Positions 6,324-13,492 of a DNA stretch of 64,000 bases are shown piece by piece (the first letter of the stretch is position 1; every line of letters begins with the position of its first letter). The stretch lies in assembly GCA_965246925.1 (NCBI GenBank), contig CBDFFY010000001.1, positions 35,781 to 99,780 on the forward strand, written 5' to 3'. The notes under the pieces are model-generated. The model ran no database searches, was not told where the DNA came from, and worked only from the letters and a program-made list of their open reading frames with translations. Both the position numbers and the translations under genes were made by a program. The stretch comes from JANPPS01 sp965246925 (GTDB lineage Bacteria; Pseudomonadota; Alphaproteobacteria; Acetobacterales; Acetobacteraceae).

Positions 6324-7660
6324 CCGAAGGCGCGACGCGGCTCCCAGTCGGTCATGTCCCGCAGCGACGGGTGGCGCTCGAGGACATGGTCCCAGGCATC
6401 ACGGCATAGGCTGCGCTGGAACGAGAGCTTCGCCGCCCGCTCCTTCGCCTGGGCCTGCGGCATGTCCATGAGGTCGAGGACCGCAAGAAGGAAGCGCTTC
6501 GTCGTGGAGGACAGGGCGGCCGGATATTCCGCCAGCCTCGGATCGTCCGGCTGCCTCGCGCCGCCGGCATCGAGCGCCGCCGGGGAGATTTCGACGGGCG
6601 GGGCGCGGCGCATGCCGTAGCGCTTCTTCAGCTCGTCCTTGAAGTAGCCGGCCGTGGTGACCGGCCCCTGCCAGCTCTTCAGGACCGCCGCGATATCGGC
6701 CTCCTGGTAGCCCTGGCTCAGGAAGCGCCTGAAGTGCCCCGAGGCCTCCTTCTTGTGGTGCCCTCTGAGAGTGAAGCGGTCGGTGGCCAGCACAGCGAGG
6801 CGTTCGGAGGCGAGGCCCATCTCGTCGACCGGTTCCGGCTCCGAATTCGCGGTCGAGTTTGAATTCGGAATTGAGTTTCGAGTTTCGGTGGAGTTTTCGG
6901 CGATCGCGTCGCGCGGGAGGTCTGGAGAGACTGCTGCTGCTGCTGCCTTAAGGGTTAATTCTTCTGAAAAGGCAGCAGCAGCAGCAAGAGGTATGGCCTC
7001 CGTCGGCGGAAACTCGAATGGGGCCTGATCGACCTGCGAATTCGAATTCGAGTTTGCGTCCGAGTTAAACTCGGGCTCGGAACTCGATGGATCGACAATG
7101 CCGCCCTGGACGAGCTGGAAGCCGGCGCGGAGCTGCCGGGCCAGCGCAAATCCGGAAAGGGGCTGCAGCACGAACGGCTGCTCCCCGCCTGGCAGCGACA
7201 TCACCATGCTGAACTGCGCCATGGCATCGGCCCTCTCGCGAGCCCGCCGTACGGCGGCCTGCTCCTTCGTCTCGCCCTTCCGGGGCTTGCCACCGCCGCG
7301 CTTGAGCCCGGTGTCACCGCCGGCGCCGGCCCGGGCGCGCATGGCGGGCGCCAGGGCGACGGAGTTGTCGGCGTAGACGTGCAGGAAGCCCATGCGGGCG
7401 AGGATCTGCAGCTGCGCCTCGATCTCGGCTTCCGCGCCGACGGCGTTGGCCATCAGGGCGACCACGGCGGGAAGGGTCTCGGCACCATCGCAGTCCGGGT
7501 CGAGCCGGTAGACGATCCCTTTGGGGTCGCTGGCGGCGATCAGCGTGCAGACGGCCTCCATCACGGGCCGGGATGACAGGGGTATGATCTGAGGCGCGTG
7601 CCACTTCATCGCCAGGATGGGGTCTTTGAGTACACGCCTAAGTAGCGCTGCGCCGGTCAA
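6320..7660 (-). CDS. Hypothetical 446-residue protein with low-complexity linker
   Basis: TTG 7660 is supported by AAGGAG eight bases upstream. The N-terminal 90 residues look like a compact helical, perhaps winged-helix domain (ETLPAVVALMANAV, then LQILARMGFLHVYADN). Residues about 95-130 are basic. Residues 190-280 are a linker with Asn-Ser repeats and an Ala run, encoded by unusual GAATTCGA-like DNA. The C-terminal 150 residues hold a second helical domain (FRRFLSQGYQEADIAAVLKSW). Two domains around a linker recall phage replication initiators or replisome organisers, but no motif proves it. It is transcribed alone, divergently from 8072. Confidence 0.6.
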   Translation of the reverse strand: MTGAALLRRVLKDPILAMKWHAPQIIPLSSRPVMEAVCTLIAASDPKGIVYRLDPDCDGAETLPAVVALMANAVGAEAEIEAQLQILARMGFLHVYADNSVALAPAMRARAGAGGDTGLKRGGGKPRKGETKEQAAVRRARERADAMAQFSMVMSLPGGEQPFVLQPLSGFALARQLRAGFQLVQGGIVDPSSSEPEFNSDANSNSNSQVDQAPFEFPPTEAIPLAAAAAFSEELTLKAAAAAVSPDLPRDAIAENSTETRNSIPNSNSTANSEPEPVDEMGLASERLAVLATDRFTLRGHHKKEASGHFRRFLSQGYQEADIAAVLKSWQGPVTTAGYFKDELKKRYGMRRAPPVEISPAALDAGGARQPDDPRLAEYPAALSSTTKRFLLAVLDLMDMPQAQAKERAAKLSFQRSLCRDAWDHVLERHPSLRDMTDWEPRRAFG

Positions 7661-8071
7661 AGTCCCGGCTCCTTATGGACTGTTGATTGTGTCGGTTGTG
7701 TTGCTGATCGTCGTGCGGGCCGGCTCAAGAAATCAATAACGCCAGGAGCCCGGATAAAATGTTGCATGGGTTCGGCTTCGACTCTACATTGGCCATAGCG
7801 CCTCCGTCGGGCATCGACGGTTTGTGCGCGCGTAGCCCGGTCTGATTTGGCACACGGAGCAGACCGGGATCAGCTAAGCCCCCTCGACGTGGTGGTCGGG
7901 GGGGCCTTGCCTCTCCCGCCCACTAAATCCGATAAGGTGCCAGAGCGCAAACATAACTATGCGAGTCGCTCTGTTGCGTTTTGTTATGTTGCGCTAACGC
8001 GTTGAATATTCATCGTTGCGACACCATATCAAGGACGGGCCAAAAGCCCCTTTCCCCCAAGGAGTCCAACG
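7661..8071. promoter_or_regulatory. 411-base divergent control region
   Basis: This region separates divergent genes and is richer in A/T than its surroundings. I see a GC-rich hairpin without a T run (near 7879-7905), a near-perfect inverted repeat GCGCAAACATAAC (7945-7957) with GTTATGTTGCGC (7983-7994), and CATAACTATG at 7952-7961. TTGTTA (7981) followed 17 bases later by GAATAT (8004) is a weak promoter candidate for 8072. A 28-codon frame from an ATG near 7759 is not convincing. Confidence 0.5.
7952..7961. promoter_or_regulatory. CATAACTATG (CATAAnTATG site 2)
   Basis: The second copy of the palindrome also seen at 1368 and 17411. It lies about 110 bases upstream of the first gene of the main accessory operon, within a larger inverted repeat (7945-7994). 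Confidence 0.45.
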
Positions 8072-8479
8072 ATGAAACAACGCAAATGGCGCGTCAGCGC
8101 CGATGTGACCGCTCGCGTGCGCGCCATGCTGTTCGAACAGCACCCGCCACGTCTCGAGCGCGTGTTCTGCCAGTCCCTCACCTGGGCCTACGGCGTCGAC
8201 TCCACCTTCCTGTTCAATGCCGACCCGGTGGACTGCACCCTCTATGCCATCCACCGGACCGCCGAACACGAAGCATTCCTCGCCCAGTTGGGCGGCAACT
8301 CCATGCGCCCCGACGGCACGCTCCTTCACCTGACGCTCGCTACCGCGCCCGGCATCCCGCCCGCTCAAGCTGGCAGGATCGATCCGGCCGGCTGCGAGTG
8401 GATCGAGCCCTTCACCTTCGGGACGCAGCTGCGCCTACAGCCCTTGTTCGTGCAGCAACCAACCTACGCTCCGGCCTAA
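8072..8479 (+). CDS. Hypothetical 135-residue protein, first gene of the accessory operon
   Basis: ATG 8072 follows AAGGAGTCCAACG. The N-terminus is basic (MKQRKWRVSADVTARVRAML) and the rest is a mixed alpha/beta sequence with a Cys near 30 (RVFCQSLTWAYGV) and one at 50. No family is recognised. It is the only cassette-train gene with a conventional, repeat-free leader, in keeping with a promoter-proximal position, and it is followed by repeat A6. Confidence 0.65.
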   Translation: MKQRKWRVSADVTARVRAMLFEQHPPRLERVFCQSLTWAYGVDSTFLFNADPVDCTLYAIHRTAEHEAFLAQLGGNSMRPDGTLLHLTLATAPGIPPAQAGRIDPAGCEWIEPFTFGTQLRLQPLFVQQPTYAPA

Positions 8480-8567
8480 GCCGAGCGCCCCGGCCGTGCG
8501 CCGGGGGCCTTCCCGCGACATCTCGCGGGCTGACAAGCGGCCCAGCTCGGCCGCGAAAGGCACACCG
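8480..8567 (+). repeat. Intergenic structured repeat A6
   Basis: Hairpins CCCCGGC-cgt-GCGCCGGGG, CCCGCGA-cat-CTCGCGGG and GCGGCC-cagctc-GGCCGC, then GAAAGG before ATG 8568. Confidence 0.9.
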
Positions 8568-8834
8568 ATGGAACTCATCTACCTCAGGACCTCCGAGGGG
8601 TTCCTGTGCGGTGATCTCGAGAGCGGACGAACCGCCTACGCCTATCCCAGCAGCATCCATGCACGGGACGCGGTGCGGAACCCCGTCAGGGTCGCGACCG
8701 AAATGCTGAAGCAGGAAAACGCGTCCCGATACCCGGCCGACCTGGCGGAGAGGTTCTCTCTCCAACACAAGCGTCGGCTCGACGCGATGCTTAACAACAT
8801 GCTCGCCGTCCAAATCTCGACGATCACGATCTGA
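8568..8834 (+). CDS. Hypothetical 88-residue protein
   Basis: ATG 8568 is fixed by the ribosome site of A6. The product begins with a beta-hairpin-like stretch (MELIYLRTSEGFLCGDLESG), continues with Tyr/Arg-rich helices and ends with VQISTITI. No domain is recognised. Confidence 0.6.
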   Translation: MELIYLRTSEGFLCGDLESGRTAYAYPSSIHARDAVRNPVRVATEMLKQENASRYPADLAERFSLQHKRRLDAMLNNMLAVQISTITI

Positions 8835-8921
8835 CTGCAAGCTGGGCCCGCGTGGCCCGGCGCCTTCCCGCGACACCTCGCGGGCTGACAAGCGGCCCAG
8901 CTCGGCCGCGAAAGGCGCACC
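8835..8921 (+). repeat. Intergenic structured repeat A7
   Basis: Hairpins GGGCCCGCG/CGTGGCCC (imperfect), CCCGCGA-cac-CTCGCGGG and GCGGCC/GGCCGC, followed by GAAAGG and ATG 8922. Confidence 0.9.
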
Positions 8922-9317
8922 ATGCACTACGCCCACCGCATCGCCATCACCGACCCGGAGGCCTTCCGGGCGGCGCATGCCTTCGCCGTCGAGAACAACG
9001 CCGAAGCAGAGTTCGCGCTCCGCTTCACGCGGATGATCTCGATGCTGTCCAACCACCGCGAACAAGCGGAGGGCCGTGGCTGCGAACTGTTCGCCCAGGT
9101 CTACAAGGACTGGGCTCCGCACTCGTTCAACTTCCTGGCCTATGCGAAACGGCCGGGCATTCGCGAGAACGAGCTCATACGCAAGGACCTGATGCTTGGC
9201 GGCGGCCTGATCTACCACGGACCCGGCGACACGGGCTCCGGCGACGCCAGCAACCTGACCTGCATGGTCGGGCGCGATGCCGCGAAGACCCCGCACGAAT
9301 GGGCCGTGCACACCTGA
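8922..9317 (+). CDS. Hypothetical 131-residue protein (N-terminal paralogue of 9990 gene)
   Basis: ATG 8922 is set by A7. Residues 8-45 (DPEAFRAAHAFAVENNAEAE, then FALRFTRMISML) match the start of the 9990 product (SPDAFTAAHDHAIATGREEE, then FALRFTQMLLKL) at most positions, so the two share a 40-residue helical module. The rest is Gly/Asp-rich (GGGLIYHGPGDTGSGDAS) and unlike its relative. It switches from family-A leaders (upstream) to family B (downstream). Function unknown. Confidence 0.65.
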   Translation: MHYAHRIAITDPEAFRAAHAFAVENNAEAEFALRFTRMISMLSNHREQAEGRGCELFAQVYKDWAPHSFNFLAYAKRPGIRENELIRKDLMLGGGLIYHGPGDTGSGDASNLTCMVGRDAAKTPHEWAVHT

Positions 9318-9389
9318 CAGACCGACCTTGAAACCGCCATCGTGCGGTCGGCCGTGCGATCCCCGCACGGCGCTGACGAGGAACACCCG
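9316..9389 (+). repeat. Intergenic structured repeat B1
   Basis: GAAACCGCC-atcgt-GCGGT hairpin, then GGCCGTGCG-atc-CCCGCACGGC hairpin and CTGACGAGGA as ribosome site for ATG 9390. First family-B copy; its 5' end includes the upstream stop codon. Confidence 0.85.
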
Positions 9390-9893
9390 ATGGGCTTGAA
9401 AGACGAACTGCAGCAGCCGAAACCCATGGTGAAAGCGGTGCCCTACGGCACCGTCATGGCACTGGGCAATTCCGGCGACATCAACCAGGACATCGTCGAT
9501 GCCCTGGACATGATGGATGCCGACAGCCCCTACTCGAAGGACGACATTCGGCGCATCCGCCGCTACGAGCAGATCAGCGCCGGGCTCCGCGAGGAGGCCA
9601 ACATGAGCAGCGGATCGGCCATCACTCTTTGGTGGTCATCCTGCAAATTGAAGAGCGGCGCCAAACTCTCGGCGTGGCTCTGCATCAACAAAACCAACGC
9701 CGGCGACGCCGTCTATTGGTTCTCGGCCATCGGCAGCGATCCCTCGATCCCCTCGATCAATGCCGGCCACCGCGCCACGTTCGACGTGCACCAGCAGCAG
9801 CTCACGCTGGCTGGTGGCGGTCCCTCGGACACAGCCGGTTACGCAAACTGGGCTGACGTGCCCTCCGATCGCGAGCTCAACCAGCTCGGCTAG
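9390..9893 (+). CDS. Hypothetical 167-residue protein
   Basis: ATG 9390 follows GAGGA of B1. The N-terminal half is acidic and helical (DIVDALDMMDADSPYSKDDI, then RRIRRYEQISAGLREEANM). The C-terminal half looks like a beta domain with Trp residues (ITLWWSSCKLKSGAKLSAWL, then DAVYWFSAIG) and a Gly-rich loop. No family is recognised; a small binding domain is possible. Confidence 0.65.
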   Translation: MGLKDELQQPKPMVKAVPYGTVMALGNSGDINQDIVDALDMMDADSPYSKDDIRRIRRYEQISAGLREEANMSSGSAITLWWSSCKLKSGAKLSAWLCINKTNAGDAVYWFSAIGSDPSIPSINAGHRATFDVHQQQLTLAGGGPSDTAGYANWADVPSDRELNQLG

Positions 9894-9989
9894 CACCCTG
9901 CATACCCTCGCCCGCTGGGCGGGGGGCCTTGCTGCCGATCCCCGGCAGCGTGATCAGCGGCCCACCCTGGCCGCGAAAGGCACACCACC
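9894..9989 (+). repeat. Intergenic structured repeat A8
   Basis: Stems CGCCC-gct-GGGCG, GCTGCCG-atcc-CCGGCAGC and GCGGCC-caccct-GGCCGC, then GAAAGG before ATG 9990. The second stem is rewritten relative to A2/A3 yet fully paired. A1 shares the GTGATCAGCGGCC connector. Confidence 0.9.
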
Positions 9990-10559
9990 ATGAGCCAGCG
10001 CGACATCATGGCTCTGGCGTCTCCGGACGCCTTCACGGCCGCGCACGACCACGCGATCGCAACCGGGCGCGAAGAGGAGTTTGCCCTCCGCTTCACCCAA
10101 ATGCTGCTGAAGCTGTGCGGCCGCCGTGAACCCGCCCCGCCATCGCCTCCGCGCAAACCCAGCGCGAAGACACCGGCCACCACCAAGCCGCACTGGTCCG
10201 ACTTCGTCGGCCAGGCGCATGACGCGGCCGTGGCGGAGCTTGGCCCGTACTACTTCCAGGTGCATGCCGCACCGTGGGTGGTGCTGGCCCCTGCCGAATG
10301 TCGCCTGAAGATGCCCAGCGGCACCCTGCTCAAATGGGCACCGACCCGGCGTCTACCGCACCCGCGGTATTGGCCGGAAGGGACGTTCCCGAACTGCGTT
10401 CAAATCGATCCGGACCGGCCGCCACCGCAGCCCCGGACCGATGATGGGCTGCCGCCCGGGACACACCTGGTCCCGCCGCGGCCCGAGGGCCTCGACTTCA
10501 CCCTCATGACGTTTCCCATACCGAAGAAGGTGAAGAGCGCCAGCGTGAAACCGCCATAG
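9990..10559 (+). CDS. Hypothetical 189-residue protein (N-terminal paralogue of 8922 gene)
   Basis: ATG 9990 follows A8. Residues 8-45 carry the module shared with the 8922 product (FTAAHDHAI, then EEFALRFTQM). A Pro/Lys-rich linker follows (PAPPSPPRKPSAKTPATTK), then a domain with GPYYFQVHAAPWVVLAPAEC and a Pro-rich tail. The last codons (VKPP, TAG) are encoded by the first stem of repeat B2, so the gene's end has been supplied by the element. Function unknown. Confidence 0.65.
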   Translation: MSQRDIMALASPDAFTAAHDHAIATGREEEFALRFTQMLLKLCGRREPAPPSPPRKPSAKTPATTKPHWSDFVGQAHDAAVAELGPYYFQVHAAPWVVLAPAECRLKMPSGTLLKWAPTRRLPHPRYWPEGTFPNCVQIDPDRPPPQPRTDDGLPPGTHLVPPRPEGLDFTLMTFPIPKKVKSASVKPP

Positions 10560-10604
10560 CGCGGTCGGCCTGCAATCCCGCAGGCCATGACGAAAGTTAC
10601 CACG
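10553..10604 (+). repeat. Intergenic structured repeat B2
   Basis: GAAACCGC-catag-CGCGGT, then GGCCTGC-aatcc-CGCAGGCC, then ATGACGAAAG leading to ATG 10605. The stop codon of the 9990 gene lies in the first loop. Confidence 0.9.
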
Positions 10605-11234
10605 ATGGTCACCTCCGTCCTCAAGCGGTGGGAGTCCAACGACCCCGACGATGATGCCGAATTCGGCTGGCTCGAAAGTCGAGCCATGCCGTTCATCGAA
10701 GAGATCACCGGCCCCACCGATATGCAGCCTGCCGCCCCGATCGGGTGGTGGGCTATCGTGCGGCTTCCGACCGTCACCACGATCAGCACCGTCGACATCG
10801 CCGTGTGGATCTCGTGCCTGCGGTTCGCGCAGGGTCTCTCGGCGGAGTCCGCGATGCATACGCCGCTATCGCGCCCGACCAGGGCGCGGCATCTCATCAC
10901 GCGGGAGCCTGACGGCGCCCGCGTGCTGCTGACGCATCCAAGCCTGAAGGACTGGATGCAGACCCTCACCAACGGTCTCAACGCGGACTGCGCGGGCGGC
11001 TCCACCTGCGGCTTTGAGGAGGTCTTGCCGGACCTGCAGATCAGGGCCGGCAAGACCCTCGTGCGCCGCCTATGGAGGCGAGCGCCGCTCAGCCTCCGTG
11101 TCCGCACGCTGATCAACGCCAACCAGGACGCAGCCCATGCCCTGAGCAAGGACCTGGGCTGGATCGACGCGATCGGCAGCGCCGAAGACCTGTCTCACAT
11201 GCTGTTCGTGGAACAGACCGAGATGGACATCTGA
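10605..11234 (+). CDS. Accessory protein with PLSxR motif (209 residues)
   Basis: ATG 10605 was chosen over the ATG inside B2 (10587) because that one is a constant part of the repeat. An acidic N-terminus (ESNDPDDDAEFGWLE) precedes a mixed domain with two Cys at about 124 and 130 (ADCAGGSTCGF). Residues 157-166 read WRRAPLSLRV, the motif shared with the products at 11285, 11804, 12333 and 14345. No known family is recognised. Confidence 0.65.
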   Translation: MVTSVLKRWESNDPDDDAEFGWLESRAMPFIEEITGPTDMQPAAPIGWWAIVRLPTVTTISTVDIAVWISCLRFAQGLSAESAMHTPLSRPTRARHLITREPDGARVLLTHPSLKDWMQTLTNGLNADCAGGSTCGFEEVLPDLQIRAGKTLVRRLWRRAPLSLRVRTLINANQDAAHALSKDLGWIDAIGSAEDLSHMLFVEQTEMDI

Positions 11235-11284
11235 AACCGCCATAAGGCGGTCGCCGGCACTCCGCCGGCTCGAAGAGAGGAGCC
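11232..11284 (+). repeat. Intergenic structured repeat B3
   Basis: Begins with the TGA stop of the upstream gene. Stems ACCGCC-ata-AGGCGGT and GCCGGC-actcc-GCCGGC, then AGAGAGGAGCC before ATG 11285. The second stem differs from B2 on both sides but pairs. Confidence 0.9.
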
Positions 11285-11749
11285 ATGCCACACCCCTTCA
11301 GGACCGTCGAAGAGACGGGAATACCCGCCCCTCCCGAACGGCAGGACTGGCTCTATTGCGCCAACTTCGCGCCGTCCGCAGAGGATCGCGCGAAGACGCA
11401 TTGGCTTATCCGCACGGTCACCGAGGCCGGAGTGGGAGAGTACTTCGAATTCGTCATCGAAGGGCATGAGGAAGCGCCGCAGCGGCTGCACCTGGTGGTG
11501 CACGCATCTGCCGGCGATGCCGCCTGGAACCTGCTCCAGCAGCTCATGGAGCCCGAAAGGCAGGACAGCATCAACGACGTCATGCTCCGGCCCATGGTGC
11601 AGAAGCTATGGGACGAGATGCCGCTCGCCGATCGCGTCCAGGTCGCACTGGCCGCGGGCGAAAACCCGCAATCCGCGCTCGGCCCGAAGGTGCCACCCGG
11701 CGCATTCGAGCTGCTTGCGGATGGCTTGCGCACACCCGCTCCCCCCTGA
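11285..11749 (+). CDS. Accessory protein with W-x2-MPLADR motif (154 residues)
   Basis: ATG 11285 follows GAGGAGCC. The N-terminal half has WLYCANFAPSAEDRAKTHWL and a beta stretch (VGEYFEFVIEG). Residues 109-118 read WDEMPLADRV, followed by an amphipathic helix and a Pro-rich tail (GPKVPPGAFELLADGLR). The motif sits at nearly the same distance from the start as in the next two genes, which supports common descent. The role is unknown. Confidence 0.65.
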   Translation: MPHPFRTVEETGIPAPPERQDWLYCANFAPSAEDRAKTHWLIRTVTEAGVGEYFEFVIEGHEEAPQRLHLVVHASAGDAAWNLLQQLMEPERQDSINDVMLRPMVQKLWDEMPLADRVQVALAAGENPQSALGPKVPPGAFELLADGLRTPAPP

Positions 11750-11803
11750 AACCGGCCCCGGCCGGTCGGCCTGCGATCCTGCAGGCCATGACGAGGAGCA
11801 CGC
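11747..11803 (+). repeat. Intergenic structured repeat B4
   Basis: TGAAACCGGCC-cc-GGCCGGT, then GGCCTGC-gatcc-TGCAGGCC, then ATGACGAGGAG before ATG 11804. Stop codon included. Confidence 0.9.
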
Positions 11804-12277
11804 ATGGACATCGTGAAGTTCAGAACCGCCCACGAGGCGAACCTGAGCGAACAGGTCGGTCTGGACAAGCTCGACTGGTTCTTCGCCGGCGAGTTCATCC
11901 CAAGTCGCCGGCGCGACCGCCTCAACCAGCAGGCCCTCACCGACCTGCTGACGCAGCACGCCGGGCCGGACAGCCACATGCTGGTCCGCCGAGCCGGCGA
12001 CCTGTTCGTGGTCAACAGCCTCGTCTTCAAACCGAAGGACGATCTGGCCTTCATCGTCTGGGACGCGCTCGTGACCATCCAACACGAAGGCATCCTCTGC
12101 GATGAGACATACTGGGAGGAGGTCACGCCCCTGCTGCAACAGCGGTGGCACGACATGCCCCTGTCCGATCGCGCCGGCTACCTCGACCAGGTCGACCTCG
12201 GCCCCGAGCTGATGCTGCAGGCCGAGGTGCCATCCGAAGTGCACACGCTCTTCTACCGCGATCTCGACGACGCCTGA
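11804..12277 (+). CDS. Accessory protein with W-x2-MPLSDR motif (157 residues)
   Basis: ATG 11804 follows GAGGAGCACGC. The N-terminal domain is helical (FRTAHEANLSEQVGLDKLDW), then a beta-rich middle (HMLVRRAGDLFVVNSLVF) and an acidic loop. Residues 115-123 read WHDMPLSDR, followed by DQVDLGPELM and a C-terminal helix. It is the closest match in layout to the 11285 product. Function unknown. Confidence 0.65.
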   Translation: MDIVKFRTAHEANLSEQVGLDKLDWFFAGEFIPSRRRDRLNQQALTDLLTQHAGPDSHMLVRRAGDLFVVNSLVFKPKDDLAFIVWDALVTIQHEGILCDETYWEEVTPLLQQRWHDMPLSDRAGYLDQVDLGPELMLQAEVPSEVHTLFYRDLDDA

Positions 12278-12332
12278 AACCGCCACCGGCGGTCGGCCTG
12301 CGATCCTGCAGGCCATGACGAGGACGAACGCC
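12275..12332 (+). repeat. Intergenic structured repeat B5
   Basis: TGAAACCGCC-ac-CGGCGGT, GGCCTGC-gatcc-TGCAGGCC, ATGACGAGGA, then ATG 12333. Stop codon included. Confidence 0.9.
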
Positions 12333-12806
12333 ATGACCGCTCCCTGCCCCTTCCTGACAGTGGAGGCGGCCGGACTGCTCACGCCGCCAGCCTTTGCAGG
12401 CTGGCTCTTCGTGCAGACATTCAGGGCCGGCAGCATACGCGACCGCTGCAACCTCGCCGCGATCATCGTGACGCTCGATAAGCAATTCGGGCGCACGTCG
12501 TTCGCTTTCGCGCCGATGATCGAGGACGGGAAGGTGGTCGAGCAATACCTGCTCGTCCGGCCGGACCCAGCGGTCATCGGCTTCGCGGCCCAGCTGCTCG
12601 ATCTCACGGCGAACGGCCGCGACCTGGACCCGGGCCTCTACCAGGAAAAAGCAGACCAGGTGGTCGGAGACTTGTGGACAGATGCCCCGCTCTCGCTCCG
12701 TGTCGCCACCGCGCAAGCGGCCGGCGTCCCGGCCGACAGCGGGCTCCTGGCAACCCCTCTGCCCGCGATCGTCGACTTCCTGGCCCGGATCATCGACCCC
12801 GATTGA
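12333..12806 (+). CDS. Accessory protein with W-x2-APLSLR motif (157 residues)
   Basis: The start at 12333 lies after the constant ATGACGAGGA of B5. The N-terminus contains GWLFVQTFRAGSIRDRCNLA and a beta pair (TSFAFAPMIEDGKVVEQYLL). Residues 115-124 read WTDAPLSLRV, as in the 10605 product, so those two form a sub-branch with Leu instead of Asp before Arg. Same length as the 11804 product. Function unknown. Confidence 0.65.
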   Translation: MTAPCPFLTVEAAGLLTPPAFAGWLFVQTFRAGSIRDRCNLAAIIVTLDKQFGRTSFAFAPMIEDGKVVEQYLLVRPDPAVIGFAAQLLDLTANGRDLDPGLYQEKADQVVGDLWTDAPLSLRVATAQAAGVPADSGLLATPLPAIVDFLARIIDPD

Positions 12807-12857
12807 AACCCGCCTGGCGGGTCGGCCTGCAATTCCGCAGGCCATGAGGATACCACC
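12804..12857 (+). repeat. Intergenic structured repeat B6
   Basis: TGAAACCCGCC-t-GGCGGGT, GGCCTGC-aattc-CGCAGGCC, ATGAGGATACC, then ATG 12858. Stop codon included; the ribosome site is GAGGA. Confidence 0.9.
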
Positions 12858-13109
12858 ATGGCCTACGAGACGGACTGGACCATGATCTTCGGCAACAACA
12901 CGCAAATCCCGGTCGACGCGCCGACACTGTTGGCGATGGTGACCGACGCCGAGAGCTGGGTCGACATGCTGCGCCTGGCGTATCAGCCGGGCACCTTCGC
13001 GACGATGACCATCCGACCGGAGGACCGTCCAGCGGAACAGATCCGCGTCCTGCGGCCGTGCGACACGCGCGGCGACAGCACCTTCGCCGACCCGCTCGGC
13101 ACCCCGTGA
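12858..13109 (+). CDS. Hypothetical 83-residue protein
   Basis: ATG 12858 follows GAGGATACCACC. The sequence is acidic and helical (DAPTLLAMVTDAESWVDMLR), followed by a short beta pair (FATMTIRPED) and a Cys (RPCDTRGD). It lacks the PLSDR motif; it could be a truncated relative but nothing proves this. Confidence 0.55.
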   Translation: MAYETDWTMIFGNNTQIPVDAPTLLAMVTDAESWVDMLRLAYQPGTFATMTIRPEDRPAEQIRVLRPCDTRGDSTFADPLGTP

Positions 13110-13165
13110 AACCGCCCTCGCGGCGGTCGGCCTGCAATCCGGCAGGCCATGACGAAGGACCGACC
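13107..13165 (+). repeat. Intergenic structured repeat B7
   Basis: TGAAACCGCC-ctc-GCGGCGGT, GGCCTGC-aatcc-GGCAGGCC, ATGACGAAGGA, then ATG 13166. Stop codon included. Confidence 0.9.
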
Positions 13166-13438
13166 ATGCCGCATCCCACGCCGCCCACGCCGGACGCGCG
13201 TACCTTTCGCATCGCTGCCGAGCTGTCGAAACTGGAGAAGTCCAGGAACATCGAGGTGTTCGCCCCGCAGATCATCGCGATCCTGCGCGGCGCCTCCGAC
13301 AGCTTCAACACGATCGACGAGCGTCCGGTCTACTTCAACGAGCTGGCTGGCCGTTTCTACATGTTGCGGGCGGTCCGCAACCACCCGGTCTGGGGCCCGC
13401 GCCTGTTCGCGGCGATGCGGTCGCCTGACCCGTCCTGA
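13166..13438 (+). CDS. Hypothetical 90-residue helical protein
   Basis: ATG 13166 follows GAAGGACCGACC. After a Pro-rich start (PHPTPPTPDA) the protein is helical (IAAELSKLEKSRNIEVFA, then QIIAILRGASDSFN) with an aromatic C-terminal part. No family is recognised. It lies directly before the methyltransferase-like gene. Confidence 0.6.
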   Translation: MPHPTPPTPDARTFRIAAELSKLEKSRNIEVFAPQIIAILRGASDSFNTIDERPVYFNELAGRFYMLRAVRNHPVWGPRLFAAMRSPDPS

Positions 13439-13492
13439 AACCGCCTGGTGCGGTTGCCGGCGCATTCCGCGCCGGTCAGTCGAGGACGCACC
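13436..13492 (+). repeat. Intergenic structured repeat B8
   Basis: TGAAACCGC-ctggt-GCGGT, GCCGGCGC-attcc-GCGCCGGT, then CAGTCGAGGACG before ATG 13493. Stop codon included; this copy and B11 share a GGTCAGTCGAGG ending instead of GGCCATGACGAGG. Confidence 0.9.

Noticed and set aside
7757..7846. 28-codon plus frame in the divergent control region
   Set aside because: No ribosome site and no protein character; the region looks regulatory.
10587..10604. Earlier ATG starts inside B elements (e.g. 10587, 12315)
   Set aside because: The ATGACGAGGA is constant in nearly all B copies, whatever the reading frame of the next gene, and serves as ribosome site; the following ATG is the better start.
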